Below are positions 30,451-41,054 of a stretch of DNA of 64,000 bases, in pieces. Numbering within the stretch: position 1 is the stretch's first letter; each line of letters starts with the position of its first letter. The stretch covers positions 5,775,962 to 5,839,961 of the forward strand of contig NC_067208.1 in the NCBI RefSeq assembly GCF_026262505.1, in the 5' to 3' direction. The translations under genes and the position numbers were made by a program. The stretch is from Trichomonas vaginalis G3. Its lineage: Eukaryota; Parabasalia; Trichomonadida; Trichomonadidae. The notes beneath the pieces are model-generated. The model ran no database searches and had not been told where the DNA came from. It saw nothing but the letters and a program-made list of their open reading frames with translations.

Positions 30451-33400
30451 ATGGTGCTTCGAGGAGGAATCAATTTTATACCAGAAGCACGTCGAGGACG
30501 CCGCCTCCTTGAGACGCAAACAAGCGGCTGGTTCTATTTGCATGCACTTTTTTCACTTCGAGGTGATATTTATCGAAATTATCGCAAACATTACCCACAC
30601 ATTTTTCGATATGAACATAAAGTCACTCAAGAAATCTTCATGTCGTACTTAGATCAAGACGAATACAACTATTTTACATCTACATCACATTTTGATATTG
30701 AACCTTATTTACCAAAGTACTACAACAATATTAATTATTCTTCTACAAATCATTATTTTGTTCGTGCATCCGAATCATGGCACTATCCAACACAATGTGA
30801 ACCTTCTGGTTTTGAAACCTTTTCTTGCAAAGTCGTTGACAACGACATGATTGATGATATTCTTTCCGATGAACATGTCTTAAGTGTAGAACCATCATCG
30901 CCCATTGAATTTCATGCTAGATTTGCTGTTGGTTTTTCTGAAGTTGGTACTAACAGTCTAGGTTACGATGGCTGGAAACTTCGTCCAGATCGAAGACTTA
31001 CAACACTATTGGGCCTCACAGGAGACGGTCAGACTGTCACAATTGTTGATGACGGTGTTGATTTTTCACATACTTTCTTTTCAGATTCAATCGTTTCAAT
31101 TGATGGTCCAAATACATATCCTACTCACAGAAAGATCTACAAATACGAGAACTGGACTAATTCATCCACTGAGTTTAACATCAGTGATCACGTTCATGGT
31201 ACATACTGTGCCGGTCTTATTGCCGGTACTCCGGAAGCCGACTATTCAGCAAATGCTTTATATGAAGGCGCAGCAACGAACGCTAAACTTCATGTCATTG
31301 AAATCTCAGATACAACAATTGATTCTCAAATCAATTTCACAAAACTTACAGAATCAATGGATTCTGTTGGCTCTAAGATCTCATCAAACAGTTGGGCGTC
31401 ATCAGGTTATTCACCCACTCTTACAAATGCCTTAAACAAAGCTGCATTTGAAAACCCAGACAAACTTTTCCTATTTCCAGCCACAGGAAATAAAGTTGCA
31501 TCTCCTGCAGATGCCATCAATGTCTTAACAGTTGGATCATCAACAAGACAACAGGTTTCTAACATTGAAAACAACCCGAATTCAAACTTAGTTATATCAA
31601 TATGGTCTGGAGAAAAACCTGCTACATTATATAGTAATGAGACATTCTTTTATCAAACGAAATCACCAATTATTGATTATTCTAATCTTTCTATTTCAAA
31701 CATTAGTGGTGATGGCTTAATGAAGTATTCATATGAATGTGTTGAAAACATTCCTGATGGCACACGTGTTCTTGTTTACCTTGACAACCTGACAAACTGT
31801 TCCCGAACCGGTCCTATTTTAATCTTAACAACATCAGAAGAAACAATTAATCAAATGACAAATGAATCATATGGACGCATTACTTATAAAAACGATTTTG
31901 ACTGGGGAAATCTTAATTATCCATTTGAGACTGGTCCAACACTTGATGGCATCAGAAAACCAGATGTTATATTCGCTGGTTCAGGAACTAAATCAGCAAG
32001 AGCTAATTCAACACTTGGAGATACTTCATTTGACAGTCTAATTTCATTAGATGGAACATCAGGAGCTACAGCTCTTGCAGCAGGAGAACTTGCATTAGTC
32101 AGAGAGTTCTTTGAGAAAGGATATTATCCATCAGGACAACCAAATCCAGACGATGCATTCAGTCCATCAGGAAACTTACTTCGAGCCATTGCTGTAAATT
32201 CTGGTCGTCAAGGTTATTTCTTATTTGAAAATCTCCGTGGCCCATCAATTCTTGCTGATCCTCTTGGTGTTGGTGCTGATACTCCATTTAATGGCGGTAT
32301 CAGAATTTTGGATAATGTTAAAATAGGACCAAATGAACATTTTGTTTATGAATTCAATACAACAAAAACTTCTGGATTATCAGTAACAATGGCTTATCTT
32401 GATTTGCCTTTACCAAGAGATGATGGACATCTTGTTTACATTGATTTGAATTTGGTTGTTGAAGCTGCAGGAACAACAATTGCAGGAAACTCCATTTTTA
32501 ATACACATGAAGCAGACCAAAGATCAACAGTAGAAAGAGCATATATCCGACAAATTGATCCGACAACTGTTAAAATCCATATATTTTCAAATGATTTCCA
32601 TGTTGATGACGATGTTGATGTTACATTCGCTTTGTCTATCACTGCAGGTATTGACACTAAAAATGATGCAGTTCCATTCAAACTCCAGAAATTAGAAAAT
32701 CCAACATGTCCAGCTAATTGTTCGGGCCAACCATGTGGTGAAAATGGTGTCTGTCAATGCGAGGGAAACAGTAGAGGCTACTTCTGTCAAACAGTAATGT
32801 TTAATGCATTAGAAGGACAAGCAAGCGATGAATTACTCCCAACAAATGCTTATTTAGTGAATTGGCATTATGTTGATGTTGAAGGTGGTTATAAACTCAT
32901 TCCAAAAATTAATTTCCAAATATGGTATACCGGATTGACAAAATTTTATGTAATCGCCTCTAGAGGATCTGCAAGCGTTAGTGATGCAATTTTCATGTGG
33001 AAACTTGATGTTCCACAAATTGTTAATTCATATTTTGAATTACCAGAACTTGTAATTGAAGAAGGAGGAAGAATTTACTTTGCAGTTTTCTCTGATGCTA
33101 TTAGTCCACAATTACAAGGTTTCTTTGGTTATCGTTACGCATATAATTTCAAAGTTGAAGCAAGATGGATTCCAACACCAATGGAGACACCAATTCCAAG
33201 TCCAACGCCGCCGCCATCACCAACATTCGCAGAGACACCAGTTGAAACAGTCTTCGAAACACCATATTTGACTGCATTTGAAACAGCATTTTCTACTGCA
33301 CATTCCACTCCATTTGAAACATCATTTGAAACACCATTTTCAACTGCATTCTCGACCGCATCATCTACCGCATTTTCTACTCCATATGACACTCCATTTT

Positions 33401-34062
33401 TAACTGCGTTCGAAACCGCATTTGACACTCCATTTTCTACCGCACATTCTACTCCATTTTCAACAGCCCATCAAACACCTGACTTATCAAAGGCAGTTAC
33501 TCCATTCGAAACTCCATTTATTACAGCATTCGAAACAGTATTTTCAACCGCATCATCAACTCCGTTTGAAACAGCATTTTCCACTCCACATTCAACACCA
33601 TTTTCTACTGCATTTGAAACTATGTTCGATACACCATTCATTACATTCAATCCTACTCCAGTTGAAACCATCTCTCCTACACGTTCATTAGCACGTACTA
33701 TTGCACAAGGTGGCGCCGCAGTTTCAACATCAAGTAACACCGAACAACAGAAAGACAATGGTTCCAGTTCTAAATCCAATCCACTGAACTTCATGATCAT
33801 TGGTATTGTTTGTACATTGATTTTGATTTCATTGATCATTGTTGGTATTGTTTTATATGTTCGTCACAAGAAGAACAACGAAGACAACAATAGTAATGAC
33901 AAGAGTGCGGAAAGTTCAGAGACCGATCCATTAAATGTTGATGCTGAAAAGACGAAATATCTTACCGAAATTCTTACTACTATTGCATATGCATCCGACA
34001 CGGATGATCCATTCTTTAATGGTGATGAAGATGATATCGATCCTAATAATATCTTTATTTAA
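30451..34062 (+). CDS. Subtilisin-like serine peptidase (S8), membrane-anchored, copy 2
   Basis: This 1203-residue paralogue of the gene at 25578 has the same layout. Asp200 and His249 are at equal positions, and the serine motif is the standard LDGTSGATALAAG. It has the EGF-like cluster CPANCSGQPCGENGVCQCEG, the Thr/Ser/Pro stalk, the transmembrane helix and an acidic tail. The first about 150 codons and everything from the stalk to near the stop are almost identical in nucleotides to copy 1. The parts around residues 158-172, 345-390, 470-505 and 780-905 are clearly diverged. That mosaic points to gene conversion. The start is chosen at 30451 by alignment with copy 1 and by the initiator at 30438. 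The uninserted TTAA at the stop shows the ancestral 3' end. Confidence 0.9.
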   Translation: MVLRGGINFIPEARRGRRLLETQTSGWFYLHALFSLRGDIYRNYRKHYPHIFRYEHKVTQEIFMSYLDQDEYNYFTSTSHFDIEPYLPKYYNNINYSSTNHYFVRASESWHYPTQCEPSGFETFSCKVVDNDMIDDILSDEHVLSVEPSSPIEFHARFAVGFSEVGTNSLGYDGWKLRPDRRLTTLLGLTGDGQTVTIVDDGVDFSHTFFSDSIVSIDGPNTYPTHRKIYKYENWTNSSTEFNISDHVHGTYCAGLIAGTPEADYSANALYEGAATNAKLHVIEISDTTIDSQINFTKLTESMDSVGSKISSNSWASSGYSPTLTNALNKAAFENPDKLFLFPATGNKVASPADAINVLTVGSSTRQQVSNIENNPNSNLVISIWSGEKPATLYSNETFFYQTKSPIIDYSNLSISNISGDGLMKYSYECVENIPDGTRVLVYLDNLTNCSRTGPILILTTSEETINQMTNESYGRITYKNDFDWGNLNYPFETGPTLDGIRKPDVIFAGSGTKSARANSTLGDTSFDSLISLDGTSGATALAAGELALVREFFEKGYYPSGQPNPDDAFSPSGNLLRAIAVNSGRQGYFLFENLRGPSILADPLGVGADTPFNGGIRILDNVKIGPNEHFVYEFNTTKTSGLSVTMAYLDLPLPRDDGHLVYIDLNLVVEAAGTTIAGNSIFNTHEADQRSTVERAYIRQIDPTTVKIHIFSNDFHVDDDVDVTFALSITAGIDTKNDAVPFKLQKLENPTCPANCSGQPCGENGVCQCEGNSRGYFCQTVMFNALEGQASDELLPTNAYLVNWHYVDVEGGYKLIPKINFQIWYTGLTKFYVIASRGSASVSDAIFMWKLDVPQIVNSYFELPELVIEEGGRIYFAVFSDAISPQLQGFFGYRYAYNFKVEARWIPTPMETPIPSPTPPPSPTFAETPVETVFETPYLTAFETAFSTAHSTPFETSFETPFSTAFSTASSTAFSTPYDTPFLTAFETAFDTPFSTAHSTPFSTAHQTPDLSKAVTPFETPFITAFETVFSTASSTPFETAFSTPHSTPFSTAFETMFDTPFITFNPTPVETISPTRSLARTIAQGGAAVSTSSNTEQQKDNGSSSKSNPLNFMIIGIVCTLILISLIIVGIVLYVRHKKNNEDNNSNDKSAESSETDPLNVDAEKTKYLTEILTTIAYASDTDDPFFNGDEDDIDPNNIFI

Positions 34063-34669
34063 CTCGGATTTATATAACCATGTTTAATTTTTTTATGCGT
34101 TTTAATTTTATCTTTTCCTTATTATTTTTTGTTTGTTGTTGTTAAATAATAAAGGAACTTTTAATATTTAGAATCATTTTTATTCATTTTCATCAATATA
34201 ACTATGATACTCTATTTTCAAGTTGTCATGTGATTCATCAATACACTTGAGATAAAGCTTTTATTTCCAAATAAATTCTTATAAAAATATATTATAGAGA
34301 ATAGTGTTTACTATGGGAGGGATATTCCCTCATTATAATTTTTATCATCTTAATGTGAATAATATAATTTTTTTCCCTAGCAGAGGGGAAAGTATATAAT
34401 GCCACTTGCAGTATCCATTTCTGCAAATTTGACCTGAGTATCACTCCTTAAATTGTTACAAATTATAATAAAGAAAAGCAATGAGCATGATTATGGAAAC
34501 ATAATAACTTGAGTATCACCAATTAAATTGCCAAAAGGTTTAATCATTTATTAAAGTGACCCAATTTGGGCTGTTGGGGTTACTTCACCGTACTTCCTTA
34601 CATATGATTCTTTTAAAAGTTTGTCTTTGTAAAAAAAAACAAAAATAAAAAGTATATAAAAAATAAAAT
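34063..34669. other. Intergenic between convergent genes
   Basis: The first 30 bases (CTCGGATTTATATAACCATG) are shared with the 3' flank of the other subtilisin gene beyond its MITE. The phrase TGAGTATCAC recurs at about 34436 and 34510. No gene is seen. Confidence 0.5.
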
Positions 34670-36901
34670 TTAAACAATACCGAGGATATCATCCAAATCA
34701 TTATCAATAACAGGTTCCGCCTTCGTTGTCTCTGCTTCGTGGTCTGATTCCTGTTTCTCCTGTTCGCGTTCCAAGTGAATCAAACCTCCGAAAACGTCAG
34801 AAGAAAATTCAGGAGCAGAATCTTTCATCAAATTGTTTTCTTCTTTCTCGCTTTCGTCGTTTTCGTCTTCTGGCATTGGATTTGCCGTTGTAGGTGTGAC
34901 AGGGCCTTCGTTAAGCGATGGCTGACCGAATCTGAAAACAGGAGCTTTGATTGTTTCGTCGGAATTTCCTCCTCCGAAAGCGAAAACAGGAGCGCGAGGA
35001 AGAGCTGATGCATCGATCGCCTGGGAGCCAAAGGAGTAGCTACTCTGGCCAAAACTGAAGGATGGAGAGGACTGGGAGTTAAATCCACTGAATGTTGGTG
35101 GTTTGACGAAGGAATCTTGTGAATTATTGGAATTGAAATTAAATGAACCGAAAGTTGGAGCTTTCAAGAGGTCTGAAGAGTTATTTTGAGGAGTATTGAA
35201 GTTGAACATCTCCGATGAGCCGGAATTATCTCGAGAAAGTTGGAATTTTTCTTGAGATGCGCTTGCTGAACTTTCTTTGCTGAAAAGGAAAGGATCTGGC
35301 TGCGGGGATGTGAATCCTGGCTTATCTTCATTATGGATACTGAAGGCATTCTCATCGAATCCGCTGTCTGGAGGAGCAATGATAATCGGAGGCTTTCTCA
35401 TGGCTCCCTCGAAGAATTGGAACTCTTCTTCATTATGATCATCAAATGGACGCTGTTCTGCTTCAATTTCTTCTTTCTTCTGTTGAGATTGCTTCAAAAT
35501 ATTCTCTTCTATGTCCATACGATGGAAAACATCACTTTCAGTGTTTGTTTCCGTTGTTTCTTCAATAGTTGATTTAATATTAACAGTTGGAATGAAATTA
35601 CTAGGTTCGGGTGAATGGGTGTCACTTTTTTCATCGAAATGGGGAAGTCCGAAATCTTCATCGTTATTCTCTTCTATTGGCTGATCTTCATCGAGGATAA
35701 CTTGATGATCTTGAACGGGTTCATTCTTTTCTGCTTCAATTCGTTCCAATTCTTTAAGTTTCTCTTCTTCTTGTAATCTAATTTTTTCTGCTTCTTCTCT
35801 AGCGATTCTTTCTGCTTCCAATCTCTCTTCTTCTTCCTTCTTGCGCTTTTCTGCTTCTTCCTTTTCGTGCTGGATTCTTTCTTCTTCCTCTTTTTGACGT
35901 TTTTCTTCTTCAATTTCTTCTGGGGTCTTTTCTCTTAGGTTTACGACAATGGGCTTATACTGGGCCTTCTCTTTCTTTATGATTGAGATGCCAGATCGCT
36001 TTAAAATTGCATCAATTGGCTCTTTTTCTTTCAAATTTACGCCAGGAGGGAGCCATTCGAGTTTGAGAGATTTATTCGTAGTTGGTCGTTCAATTGAGAG
36101 TCCGCTTTGGTCAAATATGATGCCAGAATGCTCTCCATATTGATATGGAGTTGTAGGAATCGGATTTAATGGTTTCTGTACTAAAAGTGGTTGTTTAACA
36201 ATCGGATTCTGCATTACGGATTGCTGCTGAGGTAATTCGTTCTCTTCCTCTTCTTCTTCGTAGTATTCGTATTCTTCTATATAATCATCAATTGTATTCT
36301 TATTTTCTAAGTCATTTCCGAATGGTGCTGCTGGTTTATCATCTTCAACACGTGGTTTGAGCCTTGAAACTTTAACTTTTTTAACAGTTTTCTTATGTTT
36401 TGGTTGTTCTTGTTGTTGGTTTGGCATAACTTGAGTATTTGGTGGTTGTATACCATACATTTGATATGCGTATTGATATGCATAAGCTATTTGTTCAGGT
36501 GTTGTGTATGGATAAGGATATTGACTTGGATATTGCGCATTTTGTGCATATTGATACATATATGGGTTGGGATATTGATATCCATATGCATATTGTGCGT
36601 ATTGTTGATTAGTAGCAGGTGTTTGCTCTTGAGGTGTTTTTTCTACTGTTAATTGATTGGTAGGCTCAGGTTCTTCTTTCGGTTCTTCTTTCTTTATCTT
36701 CTCAACAACAAGTTTTGGTCGCTCTGTTTTTGTAGTTTTGTCAGGAGAAGATTTTGGAGAAATATTTTGAACTTCTTCTGTCTTTATGATTTCATTTGGC
36801 TTGTCTGGAGAAAATTGAATGTTTCTAACTCTGCCTGGCGTAAAATTCTTATGCCTTCCCTGAGAATAATCCGGGTGGGCAAAGTCAGCAAAGTTAAACA
36901 T
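34670..36901 (-). CDS. FG-repeat, coiled-coil protein, nucleoporin-like (tentative)
   Basis: From the ATG at 36901 this is a 743-residue largely disordered protein. In order it has a Lys/Pro-rich N-terminus, a Tyr/Gln-rich stretch (YAYGYQYPNPYMYQYAQ), a basic patch (KHKKTVKKVKVSRLKPR), an acidic run, a charged coiled coil (EEEKRQKEEEERIQ, about 345-400) and a C-terminal third with FG motifs (TFGSFNF, FSFGQSSYSFG, FAFGGG, FRFGQ). FG and FxFG motifs in low-complexity sequence suggest a nuclear-pore or pore-associated protein, though trichomonad pores are poorly known. An in-frame ATG at 36934 lies within an initiator-like TGTCACTTTT, so the transcript would start downstream of it; the next ATG is preferred. 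Confidence 0.6.
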   Translation of the reverse strand: MFNFADFAHPDYSQGRHKNFTPGRVRNIQFSPDKPNEIIKTEEVQNISPKSSPDKTTKTERPKLVVEKIKKEEPKEEPEPTNQLTVEKTPQEQTPATNQQYAQYAYGYQYPNPYMYQYAQNAQYPSQYPYPYTTPEQIAYAYQYAYQMYGIQPPNTQVMPNQQQEQPKHKKTVKKVKVSRLKPRVEDDKPAAPFGNDLENKNTIDDYIEEYEYYEEEEEENELPQQQSVMQNPIVKQPLLVQKPLNPIPTTPYQYGEHSGIIFDQSGLSIERPTTNKSLKLEWLPPGVNLKEKEPIDAILKRSGISIIKKEKAQYKPIVVNLREKTPEEIEEEKRQKEEEERIQHEKEEAEKRKKEEEERLEAERIAREEAEKIRLQEEEKLKELERIEAEKNEPVQDHQVILDEDQPIEENNDEDFGLPHFDEKSDTHSPEPSNFIPTVNIKSTIEETTETNTESDVFHRMDIEENILKQSQQKKEEIEAEQRPFDDHNEEEFQFFEGAMRKPPIIIAPPDSGFDENAFSIHNEDKPGFTSPQPDPFLFSKESSASASQEKFQLSRDNSGSSEMFNFNTPQNNSSDLLKAPTFGSFNFNSNNSQDSFVKPPTFSGFNSQSSPSFSFGQSSYSFGSQAIDASALPRAPVFAFGGGNSDETIKAPVFRFGQPSLNEGPVTPTTANPMPEDENDESEKEENNLMKDSAPEFSSDVFGGLIHLEREQEKQESDHEAETTKAEPVIDNDLDDILGIV

Positions 36902-36923
36902 CGATTTCTTATCTTTTCGCAGA

Positions 36924-36933
36924 AAAAGTGACA
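36924..36933 (-). promoter_or_regulatory. Initiator-like TGTCACTTTT of the FG-repeat gene
   Basis: On the coding strand AATGTCACTTTTTCTG lies about 25 bases before the ATG at 36901. With the A of TCA as first transcribed base, the upstream ATG overlapping the motif would be excluded from the mRNA. Confidence 0.4.
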
Positions 36934-36934
36934 T

Positions 36935-37458
36935 TTCTTATCAAAATTTCATGAACAAATCCTTGATTTCGAGAGCTATCATATCATTATTTTTGATACC
37001 TATCTTTTAAATTAGCTTACTGTAGAATTTTGAAGCAAAAAGTACCAAATTCGAATCGATTTCGTTGTAATCTCTCATTGTATTGCTATTACATCATTAT
37101 TAAAAAGCCATATTGCATAAGTTTAGGTCATAACCATTTGTAAGAATGTCTTAATCCTGTAATTTGGTAAAATATTTTTATAAATTTTTGAAAAAATAGA
37201 CAAGAGTCCGATCAATAGATTATTTTGCTTTATAGATACAAAATGTTCCATATTTTCATACCTGATTTCGGAATTAAATTTGATTTATTTAAAAATATGC
37301 TATTAGTAGAAGAATAAGAAGGAAATCCTCCGCAATTATAAAAGTATATTCGATTTTACTATCAAAATTTAAAAATCAGATCTAACTGAGGAATGCGATC
37401 TCGTTTCTCAGAAATTTATTTTTTTTCAAATTTCAGAAAAAAGAAAAATAATTAATTA
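36935..37458. other. Divergent intergenic region, no gene seen
   Basis: Shared upstream region of the minus-strand FG-repeat gene and the plus-strand VPS11 gene. No repeat or RNA gene was recognised. Confidence 0.5.
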
Positions 37459-40400
37459 ATGACTGATCCGAATTACCGTGAATACCACTTATATGATGTC
37501 ATCGACAATCCATATCCCAAGCTTATGGATCTTGATTTGTCGAAGTGTGACACTGGTTTCGGTGGAAATTTTGGATATATCAGACCTTCTGAAGGTGCTA
37601 TCATTACAAATCCAAATTCAGACAAGTCAACGACACTAAAACGTCAAGAAAATGAGCTTTTCCTATCAATTTACCTTGCAAAGAAGAAAGCTCTTGGATT
37701 AGTTGCTGTGAAATCAACTTCATCACGTGATAGTTTCTATTTCATACTATTTGAAACAGGTGATCCACAAAGGAAGGTTATCCATGTTCCAAAAGAGTTC
37801 TATCCTCAAGAATTAATTCAAAATCAGCCTTTTATTCTAGCAATCAACAAAGACCTTTCTAAATTTGCCTACACGATGGAAGGGCGTAAGATCATCATAT
37901 TCCAAGAGCCGTATACCTCAAAACCAATAAATGTTACTTTACAAGATACAATTACTAATTTACTGTTCACTGTTGACTCCAACAACCCTCAAGTCCATGC
38001 ATTCTTCGTTACCACAGCAAAATCAATCCGTTATTACGACTGGGCTGACGAATTTAACGAAGAACCAGTAAATCGTTCTACAATGCAAAATGTAGACATC
38101 GGGCCAGGCATGGTTACACTTAAGGAAGACGGCATCTTACTTACGTGCACGCAAAACAAAATTTCCTTTTATGATAAATATGGACAACTTACAGAGTCCG
38201 GCCATTCAAATAATACGCAGCAGACGGCCGCAACAGAGAAGAGGAAACGTTCCAAGCAGGTTAAAACCACGAACGGCAACCTTTCTACGATGGTAAACAA
38301 ATTAAACAAACAAGTGCTAGGAAATCCACTTGAATACACTCTCAATGCAGAGCCAAACCAAATCCATTGGATAGGAAACGCTCTTCTCTGCATTTTCAAC
38401 AAATCCCACGATTCTGCCATCAGAATCTACAATTTCCAGCCTCCCTGCATATTCGGAAAGGCGGCAAATGGTGATACAGTGCGTTATGTCTTCCATGAAT
38501 GGAATTCCGTCATTCTTGTCCGTTCAAATAATGTTATCACAAGAATGGTCGAAGTAGACATGAACGATAAGATCACTACAATTATTCAGAATGAGCAGTT
38601 CGATGTAGCTCTGTCGATTGCGGCCACTCACAAGATGGGCCAAGAATATATCTCAATGATTCATGCGAAAAGAGCTGATTCCTACTACGCCAAACATAAG
38701 TTTGATAAGTCAATTGACGAATACATCCAAACAATTGGCTTTTTGGAGCCTTCTGCTGTAATTACGAAATTTATTGACCCCCAGTACGCAGAATACCTTG
38801 TTAGATACCTCGAAGGGCTTCAGGCGAACAGGCTTGCCAACAAGCAGCACACAACTCTCCTGTTCAACTGTTACACGAAGCTAAGAAAAGATGATAAAAT
38901 CCAAAAGTACATAGAAAACTCCCAGAAGCAGATGCAACCTAACTACGATGTAGCAACAGCTGTCGAAGTCCTTAATTTGAGTGCTTACAGGAAGGAAGCC
39001 CTTGAAATTGCGAAAAATTACGGTTTGCACATGGAATACTGCGGAATGTTGGCCGAAGACCATGAATACAAACTCATTTTCCAGCACATGACGACCATCA
39101 ACGCTTCCGAAGTCATGAGCATCATCAAAAGATACGGAACAGACATGGTCGACAGTTTTAAGGACAAAAGTGACATGAAAAAATTTACAGAATTTTTAGC
39201 TGATTGCTGCTGTTACGGCTGTCCGACAAATCCACCTCCCAACATTGAAATCAAGAAGGAATTCGTTGATCCAGAGGAAGTAATGCGTGTTTTCTTCTTG
39301 AAACCACATATTTTAGTAAATTTTGTCGAAAAACTCATCGAAAGCAATCCGTCGATCTGTACAAAAGATGTATGGAATGTCGCAATGATGAGCGTTATCT
39401 TTAAAGACAAAGATCAAGAAAGAAACGCAATTTTCGACAAATATTTCAATTTACAACAGAACGATCAAAAATATGACAATGAAACATTGATGTTGTTCTT
39501 CAAATCAGAGGACTACAAATACGGTTTGCAGAGAATTTACATGAAAGAAGATGTGAAGTTCTATGAAGAATACATCAAACTGTTGAGATACGAACAGATT
39601 CCTAAATTGTTCGCTGAATCATACCCAATTCCCATTTGGAGACAAACAAAAGCTCTCTGGAGATACGCTTTACAATATTTGGTTGAAGCGCGTGTCAAAT
39701 CTTCAAAAAGTGACATTGAATTGTTAACAACTACGATAGAAGAAATGATAATTAATATTGTATTAGCGAGGAAACAAGCAGAGACAAGAGTATCTGAATT
39801 GTATTATGATACAATAGATATTGACTTAAAAGTCGAACAAGAAGAAGATGAAAACCAAACACAAGAAAAATTGAAGATGAAAATAAATAAAAACCAAAAA
39901 AAAATTTACAGAGAAATGGAAGATGTTAATGGACCAATAGATTTCCTTGATCTTCTCGAGATAATTGGTAAAGACAGGAAACTTAAAATGTATATAATTA
40001 AATCAATCGCAAGAGCTGAATTCAAAGCAAAACAAACAAGAATTCAAAAAATGGAGAAAATTTTGATGCAAACTGAATATGAATTAGTTGATGAAGACAC
40101 ACAACAACTAAAACTGACAACACAACATTACAAAGCTAATCAAACAAGATGCAGAAAATGTAATGGGGTGATTGATCTCCCTGCAAAACACTTCCTTTGT
40201 GGACATTCTTATCATATCGAATGTCTTGGCGAAAATACAAATATGTGCTGCGAATGCCAGGAACACCAGAAGAATATAATACAAAGAAAATTGGACTCTT
40301 TAAAGAGAAGTGTTGAAAATTACTCAAATCCTTTGAGAATTATCAATAAAAGTGGTGTAGATCCAATGTTCGCAATGTCTGCAATGTTGCAAAGCGATGT

Positions 40401-40470
40401 CATGTCTAATGATGCTTTGGATCAGATACAAGACGTCGAAAAAGTTCTCGCTGAGTATTCTAAGGTGTAA
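37459..40470 (+). CDS. VPS11: VPS11, core subunit of HOPS/CORVET tethering complexes
   Basis: The 1003-residue protein is close to the usual VPS11 length (about 940-1030). It has an N-terminal beta-propeller region (about 1-370), then a clathrin-heavy-chain-type helical solenoid including DKSIDEYIQTIGFLEPSAVITKF, the family's signature stretch, and a C-terminal RING-type domain near residue 898: CRKC, then CGHSYHIEC, then CCEC. VPS11 joins VPS18, VPS16 and VPS33 in tethering endosomes and lysosomes before fusion, and its RING contacts VPS18. A Lys/Glu-rich insert lies near 790-815. Two in-frame copies of AAAAGTGACA (39166 and 39706), both encoding Lys-Ser-Asp, lie in this gene. Recognition is by architecture and motifs. 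Confidence 0.93.
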   Translation: MTDPNYREYHLYDVIDNPYPKLMDLDLSKCDTGFGGNFGYIRPSEGAIITNPNSDKSTTLKRQENELFLSIYLAKKKALGLVAVKSTSSRDSFYFILFETGDPQRKVIHVPKEFYPQELIQNQPFILAINKDLSKFAYTMEGRKIIIFQEPYTSKPINVTLQDTITNLLFTVDSNNPQVHAFFVTTAKSIRYYDWADEFNEEPVNRSTMQNVDIGPGMVTLKEDGILLTCTQNKISFYDKYGQLTESGHSNNTQQTAATEKRKRSKQVKTTNGNLSTMVNKLNKQVLGNPLEYTLNAEPNQIHWIGNALLCIFNKSHDSAIRIYNFQPPCIFGKAANGDTVRYVFHEWNSVILVRSNNVITRMVEVDMNDKITTIIQNEQFDVALSIAATHKMGQEYISMIHAKRADSYYAKHKFDKSIDEYIQTIGFLEPSAVITKFIDPQYAEYLVRYLEGLQANRLANKQHTTLLFNCYTKLRKDDKIQKYIENSQKQMQPNYDVATAVEVLNLSAYRKEALEIAKNYGLHMEYCGMLAEDHEYKLIFQHMTTINASEVMSIIKRYGTDMVDSFKDKSDMKKFTEFLADCCCYGCPTNPPPNIEIKKEFVDPEEVMRVFFLKPHILVNFVEKLIESNPSICTKDVWNVAMMSVIFKDKDQERNAIFDKYFNLQQNDQKYDNETLMLFFKSEDYKYGLQRIYMKEDVKFYEEYIKLLRYEQIPKLFAESYPIPIWRQTKALWRYALQYLVEARVKSSKSDIELLTTTIEEMIINIVLARKQAETRVSELYYDTIDIDLKVEQEEDENQTQEKLKMKINKNQKKIYREMEDVNGPIDFLDLLEIIGKDRKLKMYIIKSIARAEFKAKQTRIQKMEKILMQTEYELVDEDTQQLKLTTQHYKANQTRCRKCNGVIDLPAKHFLCGHSYHIECLGENTNMCCECQEHQKNIIQRKLDSLKRSVENYSNPLRIINKSGVDPMFAMSAMLQSDVMSNDALDQIQDVEKVLAEYSKV

Positions 40471-41054
40471 AAAAATTAAAAATAATTTTTTATGTTTAAT
40501 TTTATTTTTGACTTCTTTTTTTTTGATTCCGAGAATTTTTATTCACTCACAATTTAGTGATCCTCTTTATGAGTCAAAATGGAAATAGTTTCATTAAATT
40601 GGAACTTTTTTCCTTATTATGCGAAATTAAATTATCGAATAATGATTACTTGTATTGAAACACTATTGACCCTTGTTACGTATTAATGTTAACAAGATAA
40701 CTGTGGATTTAGAGTTTGATTCATATCATGTTTTATAAGGAGCTAATGTAAATATGAAAACTTTGTAGAGAAATAAAGCATGATTTTTATACTTGTAATA
40801 TTAGCATTATAACATCAAAATGTTAATAGTTGAAAGTAAGTTATAATTTAAAAAAGGTATATTGTAATATTTAGGCATCAAATTGATTTAAACTAATATG
40901 AAACTCAATTTTAATGTGTTAGGAATTACGAATCTAATTCCACATATCATACGTGAATTCTTAATAAATAGTATTAGATTTTATTATTACAAACAAATTT
41001 AATATAACATCTTTATTGTTGCTAACATTTTATAATAGTAACTGCTTATAAATA
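40471..41054. other. Intergenic between convergent genes
   Basis: A+T-rich spacer between the 3' ends of VPS11 and the leucine-rich-repeat gene. No gene is supported. Confidence 0.5.
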
